Below are positions 48,700 to 52,242 of a stretch of DNA of 52,242 bases, in pieces (position 1 is the stretch's first letter; every line of letters begins with the position of its first letter). Origin of the DNA: Brachionus koreanus. Lineage: Eukaryota; Rotifera; Eurotatoria; Ploima; Brachionidae. The notes beneath the pieces were generated by a model. The model made no database searches. It was not told where the DNA came from and saw nothing but the letters and a program-made list of their open reading frames with translations. The stretch spans positions 1,560,356 through 1,612,597 of the forward strand of contig PJRA01000011.1 of NCBI GenBank assembly GCA_016987375.1, in the 5' to 3' direction. The position numbers and the translations under genes were made by a program.

Positions 48700-49871
48700 C
48701 TAATCATCTTCGTTTAGACTCTTCAAATTCAATTCTTTAAAGCTAAGTAAATTTTCAATAAATAATGATTTCACCAGCAACAAATATAAAAATTACCTTT
48801 TAGATCTCGGATCGTTCTCGGCTGAATAGCAATTCATCAATTTTTTTTCGATTCTGTTTATTTCTTCTTGATTCAAGACCGGAATTTCTTTGTGTAATCT
48901 ATTTATGTCTAAAATGAAAAATTGAACAATAAATATTTTCTAAATAAAAATTTTATCTAATTATACTCTTGATTATTTTGCATACGTGTTTTATTTCATC
49001 ATTATTCATGGCACTTAGTAAAACCGATTGGCAATATCGATCTAAATCAATTTTATTTTTAGAAGAACTGTAAACTATAGCTGTCAAAGCTATTTGTGAT
49101 GGTGGATATAAAAAAAATGCGTCTGTATTCAAAATTTTGTCCAAAAATTCCATGCCGAAATTTCTCAAAATTTCAACATTGGCTATCTCGGGACATCTTG
49201 TTTTCACATCCAACAAGAATCCTTCGAATGGCCGGTAAAAGTTGTGCACGCGAAGCTCAAAGTTAAGCTTTTCCATTAGCAACATTTCTAAATTTAGAAT
49301 TGCATTTGCCAGCTCTTCTTTTTCTTCATTCGATTTTATATTCTGAATAAACTGGTGTATTGAAATATTGAACTCTTCTATTTTGCATGCCAAGTAAATG
49401 CATATTAAACTAAAATTTAAATAATTAATTTAAATAAAAGAAGAAATTTTTTTTTTACAAAATGTCTTTGGGATGATATTCCATACAGCTGTTTCTCAAG
49501 TAGAATCTTTTAAAATAAGCAATACTGGTTCCCTCAGAATGAAATAAGATAATTTTTTTTTCTCTTTTTTTTTAAATTATACTTACGACTACTGATATTA
49601 TTGTCAACGGTGGTTGAAAATGTGCACAAAATTGCTTTATCAAATACTCGTAGTGCAGAAGAATTATTTTCTCTTCTTCATAAGTTAAAAAATTTCTCTT
49701 TATTTTAATTATTATAAAAATAAGATTAATTGATCATTTGCAAAAAATTATAAGTATTACATCAACATTTTGTCTTTGAATGTAGTCCGAATTAGCTTTT
49801 CTTCTCATTTCGGCCAATTGAGCCGCATCTTTAAACATCCAACTAGATTTTTGAGTACTTGAATTAAACAT
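48700..49871 (-). CDS. CCNH: Cyclin H (CDK-activating kinase / TFIIH subunit)
   Basis: Six minus-strand exons, 49761-49871, 49587-49697, 49459-49532, 48967-49409, 48797-48908 and 48700-48742, join in phase to 297 aa (human 323). The N-terminus MFNSSTQKSSWMF followed by LAEMRRKAN matches the cyclin H N-terminal helix. The first cyclin box includes VVGTSIAYFKRFYLRNSCME and YLACKIEEFN across splice junctions. The second includes NFELRVHNFYRPFEGFLLDV and PPSQIALTAIVYSS. The end LNEDD is a shortened acidic tail like human DDLVESL. Cyclin H pairs with CDK7 and MAT1 to phosphorylate CDKs and, within TFIIH, the RNA polymerase II C-terminal domain. The gene starts 164 bp after the stop of MRPS5 on the same strand, with a strong acceptor-like TTTCAG 7 nt before the ATG. 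Confidence 0.95.
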
Positions 49872-49878
49872 TTGAAGC

Positions 49879-49888
49879 CTGAAATAGG
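49879..49888 (-). promoter_or_regulatory. Splice-acceptor-like site just before the cyclin H ATG
   Basis: On the minus strand CCTATTTCAG ends 7 nt before the start codon and is preceded by a T-rich tract (TTTTTTCTAAACTAG). I see no obvious donor in the 164 bp back to the previous gene's stop. The site may therefore receive a trans-spliced leader, or it may end a 5' UTR intron with a distant donor. Confidence 0.5.
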
Positions 49889-49986
49889 CTAGTTTAGAAA
49901 AAATATTAATTTAATTTTCTATTTTTAATGTGAGAACTTAATTTCTCATATTTTTTTATAAATAAGCATTTGTTTAATTAAACAAG

Positions 49987-49992
49987 TTTATT
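49987..49992 (-). promoter_or_regulatory. Likely poly(A) signal of MRPS5
   Basis: AATAAA on the minus strand, 43 nt after the MRPS5 stop codon and 115 nt before the cyclin H start codon. Confidence 0.6.
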
Positions 49993-50035
49993 GAACGATC
50001 AATATTTAAACTAAAAATTGATACAAAAATAATTA

Positions 50036-51506
50036 TTATTCTTCAGCATTGAGTTCTGATTTTGGCATTGGTTTTTTTGGATAGCAATGCTCGGCCAGCC
50101 TATCTTCTGACAAATGTCGATATCGTTCAATTTTGGCTTTTTGCTGTTCAATTTCCTTTAAAAAACCTTTGTATATCTTTATTAATAAATTATTTGAATG
50201 CCTACTCTATCTCGTAGCATGCAGTAGTGTTTATAAGATGGATAATTATAATAAAATGGTAATTTTCCTTTTTTCTCTAATCTGTAGCGATTTTTAAATA
50301 GAAATAAATTTATATTTCGCTGGTATTTATCATTAGCTTGAAGATTGTTTTCCTCAATTGGATTTTCTGCTTCGGCCAGTACTAGCGGAAAGTTGTCCAT
50401 TTCAGGCTTGAATTCAACTACATGCAAATTTTTCTCGTTGGCAATATCAGAATATTTTCGCTGATTGAGCAAACCACTCAAAAAAGCCTTTGTAATATTT
50501 TTTGGATTTCGACTACCCTCTATTTTTGCATACAAATCCTTAATGCCAATTAACTCACAGAGCAGCTTGATTATTCGATGACATCTAAGACCATAGCCTT
50601 TGGCCTTTTTTTCCGCATAAATCTTAGTAAAATAGTACTCTTCGTAAAAATCATGGTACAAAGTCCTTCCCTCGCACCGGTCAATGTACAACAGCCTCTG
50701 TGAAGCCCTCAATTTGGCCATTTTGATTGCTCCACTTGCAGTAGAGCCTTTGCCAAGTCCATAGCCTATTATACCATCGTGATTTCCCGTAACTGCAAAA
50801 CAGCTAGCCGTTTTCTTCTTTCCAAGTATTGACTTATGAGCTATCATTGTTTTATATTCCAAAATTCTTGAATCAAACTTGCTAAAATCAACTAATTATG
50901 AAAAAATTTAGATAAATATCTTATTGATTTGAACAAAAAGAAATCTACCATCATCGTATGATATTGGTTGTCCAATTGATTTTCCATTTAAACTACTTCC
51001 TGTGAATCCTCTCTCATGGGGCGCTATTGAGATTCTTCTAAATTTGTCCATTTTGTTTCTAATTTCAACTAGTCTCTTCTCTCTTTCGGTATCTTCACCA
51101 ATTATTTTCATAGTTGAGACCTGATTTCGATTCACAACATCAACATTTAGACCAGGCCATTCGATTTTTAGTTTACCTAAAAATTAAAGTTTATAAAAAA
51201 AAAACGCTTTAAATTATCACAACCATCTCCAATATTTTGCCCTAAATTTAAATCTTTTGCTTTTGAGCCACCTCTTCGCTTTCCTCTGCCTTTTTTTGAA
51301 CCTTGACTACTAACTAATAGAACAGATTTCCACAAATCGTCAGCTCGGTCTTAAACTTTATATTAATTATACTTTTAGATATTTTCTGAATTATAATTAC
51401 AATTAAATTGTTCGATTTGAGTAAGGACAAGAGTTTTTGGTATTAGATTTGTTGTGAGGCTTTTTTTTGCCAAACAAGGCCCCATTTTAGCCAAAAGACT
51501 TATCAT
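50036..51506 (-). CDS. MRPS5: Mitochondrial small ribosomal subunit protein uS5m (MRPS5)
   Basis: Five minus-strand exons, 51401-51506, 51224-51349, 50949-51176, 50206-50891 and 50036-50155, join in phase to 421 aa (human about 430). The basic, hydroxylated N-terminus (MISLLAKMGPCLAKKSLTTN) fits a mitochondrial targeting peptide. Exon 2 has ADDLWKSVLLVSSQGSKKGR then GKRRGGSKAKDLNLGQ, and exon 3 WPGLNVDV, both metazoan MRPS5 landmarks. The S5 double-stranded RNA-binding-like core in exon 4 reads VTGNHDGIIGYGLGKGS. The C-terminal S5 domain has GYGLRCHRIIKLLCELIGIK, KDLYAKIEGS and NLHVVEF. uS5 sits at the mRNA entrance and decoding region of the small subunit and affects accuracy. The exon 2 donor (GTTGTG) is weak but preserves phase. 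An acceptor-like AG lies 22 nt before the ATG. Confidence 0.95.
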
Positions 51507-51729
51507 TTTAATTTAAATATATTATATTCTAAAGCAAAAATATAATTGTTTATTTTCAATATTTTTATAGAATTATTTTTAATTTAAAATTTTGAAATAT
51601 TGCAGAAAAAAATTCATTTTAGTTCTGAAAAATAGATTTAATTTTTTGCTAAAAGAGATTTTTAAATATTATTTAATTAACAATGCCTTTATTTTAATTA
51701 AATCAAGTAAAATAAAAAAAGATTAGCAA
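51507..51729. other. AT-rich spacer upstream of MRPS5
   Basis: The MRPS5 promoter should lie here. I see only a T-rich tract with AG at 51529-51530 and no nameable element. Confidence 0.4.
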
Positions 51730-51733
51730 TTAA

Positions 51734-51965
51734 CACTCAAAGACCGGAGGAATTTTTCGACCCATTTTATTTGACTAATTTATTTACTTTTTTTCAATGA
51801 AAATTAAGTTATTTTGTAACAAAATTATATAATTTTATTATATAGTATTTTTGATTTTGAATATGATTGAAAAATAATTTATAAAAAATGATTAAATCTA
51901 TTGAATAAAAAGCAAAGAAGGGAAGTAACAAAAGTGGTTCAAAAGACCCATCCGGCTTTTGAGTG
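51734..51965. mobile_element. 232-bp piggyBac-like MITE flanked by TTAA
   Basis: The element starts CACTCAAAGACCGGA and ends TCCGGCTTTTGAGTG, an inverted repeat matching at 13 of 15 positions; similarity seems to extend inward (GACCCATT and GACCCATC near each end). TTAA borders both ends (51730-51733 and 51966-51969). The interior has no coding capacity. It shares the CACT start and the TTAA target with the MITE at 38063-38280 but is otherwise a different family. Confidence 0.8.
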
Positions 51966-51999
51966 TTAAAAATTCGATTCTATTAGTATTATGAAATTC

Positions 52000-52242
52000 A
52001 TTAAGAATTCTTCTTTTTTTGAAAAATTAAAGTTAGCCAAAATAAATAACATTCGAATAATTAATTCAAAAAAGTGCATTGTTACACTTTTAAAAAAAAA
52101 TACAAAAAATAAGACATCAATACGAATTAAATTAATTATTTGATTTGATTTCTTAAAATAAAGGAAAGAAAAAGTTTTATTTTAGATAAAAAAGCTGCAG
52201 CAAAGTATGTCACACTTTGCAGTATTTTATTAAATGCTTTTT
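52000..52242. repeat. Partial copy of the dispersed repeat at the window edge
   Basis: 52101-52190 resembles 45946-46026 (shared ACAAAAAATA, ATTATTTGATTT, AATAAAGGAAA and AGTTTTATTTTA in order). The preceding TTCTTCTTTTTTTGA stretch also resembles sequence near 45535. The copy continues beyond the window. Confidence 0.55.

Noticed and set aside
1..52242. CRISPR arrays, phage or bacterial gene clusters
   Set aside because: All recognisable genes are animal genes with spliceosomal introns, and the only regular array is a diverged minisatellite without unique spacers.

Overview
The window is AT-rich animal nuclear DNA with many short introns (about 45-130 bp) and a few kilobase-sized ones. It carries nine recognisable animal genes and a large load of decayed mobile elements. 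The mix is that of a protostome: insulin receptor, TMEM26, LHFPL, ZYG11, cyclin H and MRPS5, with mariner, CR1/jockey-like LINEs and small inverted-repeat elements. AT-richness, tiny introns and splice-acceptor-like sequences just before many start codons fit a monogonont rotifer such as Brachionus. That placement is inference, not proof.

Layout. 1-2022 (-): large secreted fasciclin (FAS1) repeat protein, cut by the window edge. 2023-9661: gene-poor, with an 18-copy minisatellite at 6940-7520. 9662-20772 (+): three genes in tandem, a complete ZYG11-type ubiquitin ligase receptor (9 exons, 748 aa), an LHFPL tetraspan protein (2 exons, 226 aa) and a TMEM26 homologue (2 exons, 417 aa), separated by only 247 and 175 bp. 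The ZYG11 introns hold a 642-bp inverted-repeat element, a dead mariner with another inverted-repeat element nested in it, and a near-perfect 116-bp hairpin. 20773-26292: no host gene found; it holds a GC-rich double hairpin, a decayed LINE and an assembly gap of 144 N. 26293-28319 (-): three-Ig-domain adhesion protein with a GPI-type tail (5 exons, 460 aa). 28320-39607: long gene-poor stretch with a 5'-truncated CR1-like LINE, a zinc-finger transposon fragment and a TTAA-flanked MITE. 39608-44561 (-): complete insulin receptor-type tyrosine kinase (9 exons, 1307-1318 aa). 44562-47344: gene-poor, with a dispersed repeat. 47345-48478 (+): EGF-repeat single-pass membrane protein with a PPxY tail (6 exons, 265 aa). 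48700-49871 (-): cyclin H (6 exons, 297 aa). 50036-51506 (-): mitochondrial ribosomal protein uS5m (5 exons, 421 aa). 51507-52242: a second TTAA-flanked MITE and part of the dispersed repeat.

The genes do not form one pathway. Two same-strand clusters (ZYG11-LHFPL-TMEM26, and MRPS5-cyclin H) are tight enough, with an internal poly(A) signal and a splice-acceptor-like site before the downstream ATG, to raise the possibility of operon-like transcription resolved by trans-splicing. All exon models were derived by hand from GT..AG sites, unbroken reading phase and recalled family sequences; no transcript or database evidence was available. I found no convincing tRNA, rRNA or CRISPR feature.
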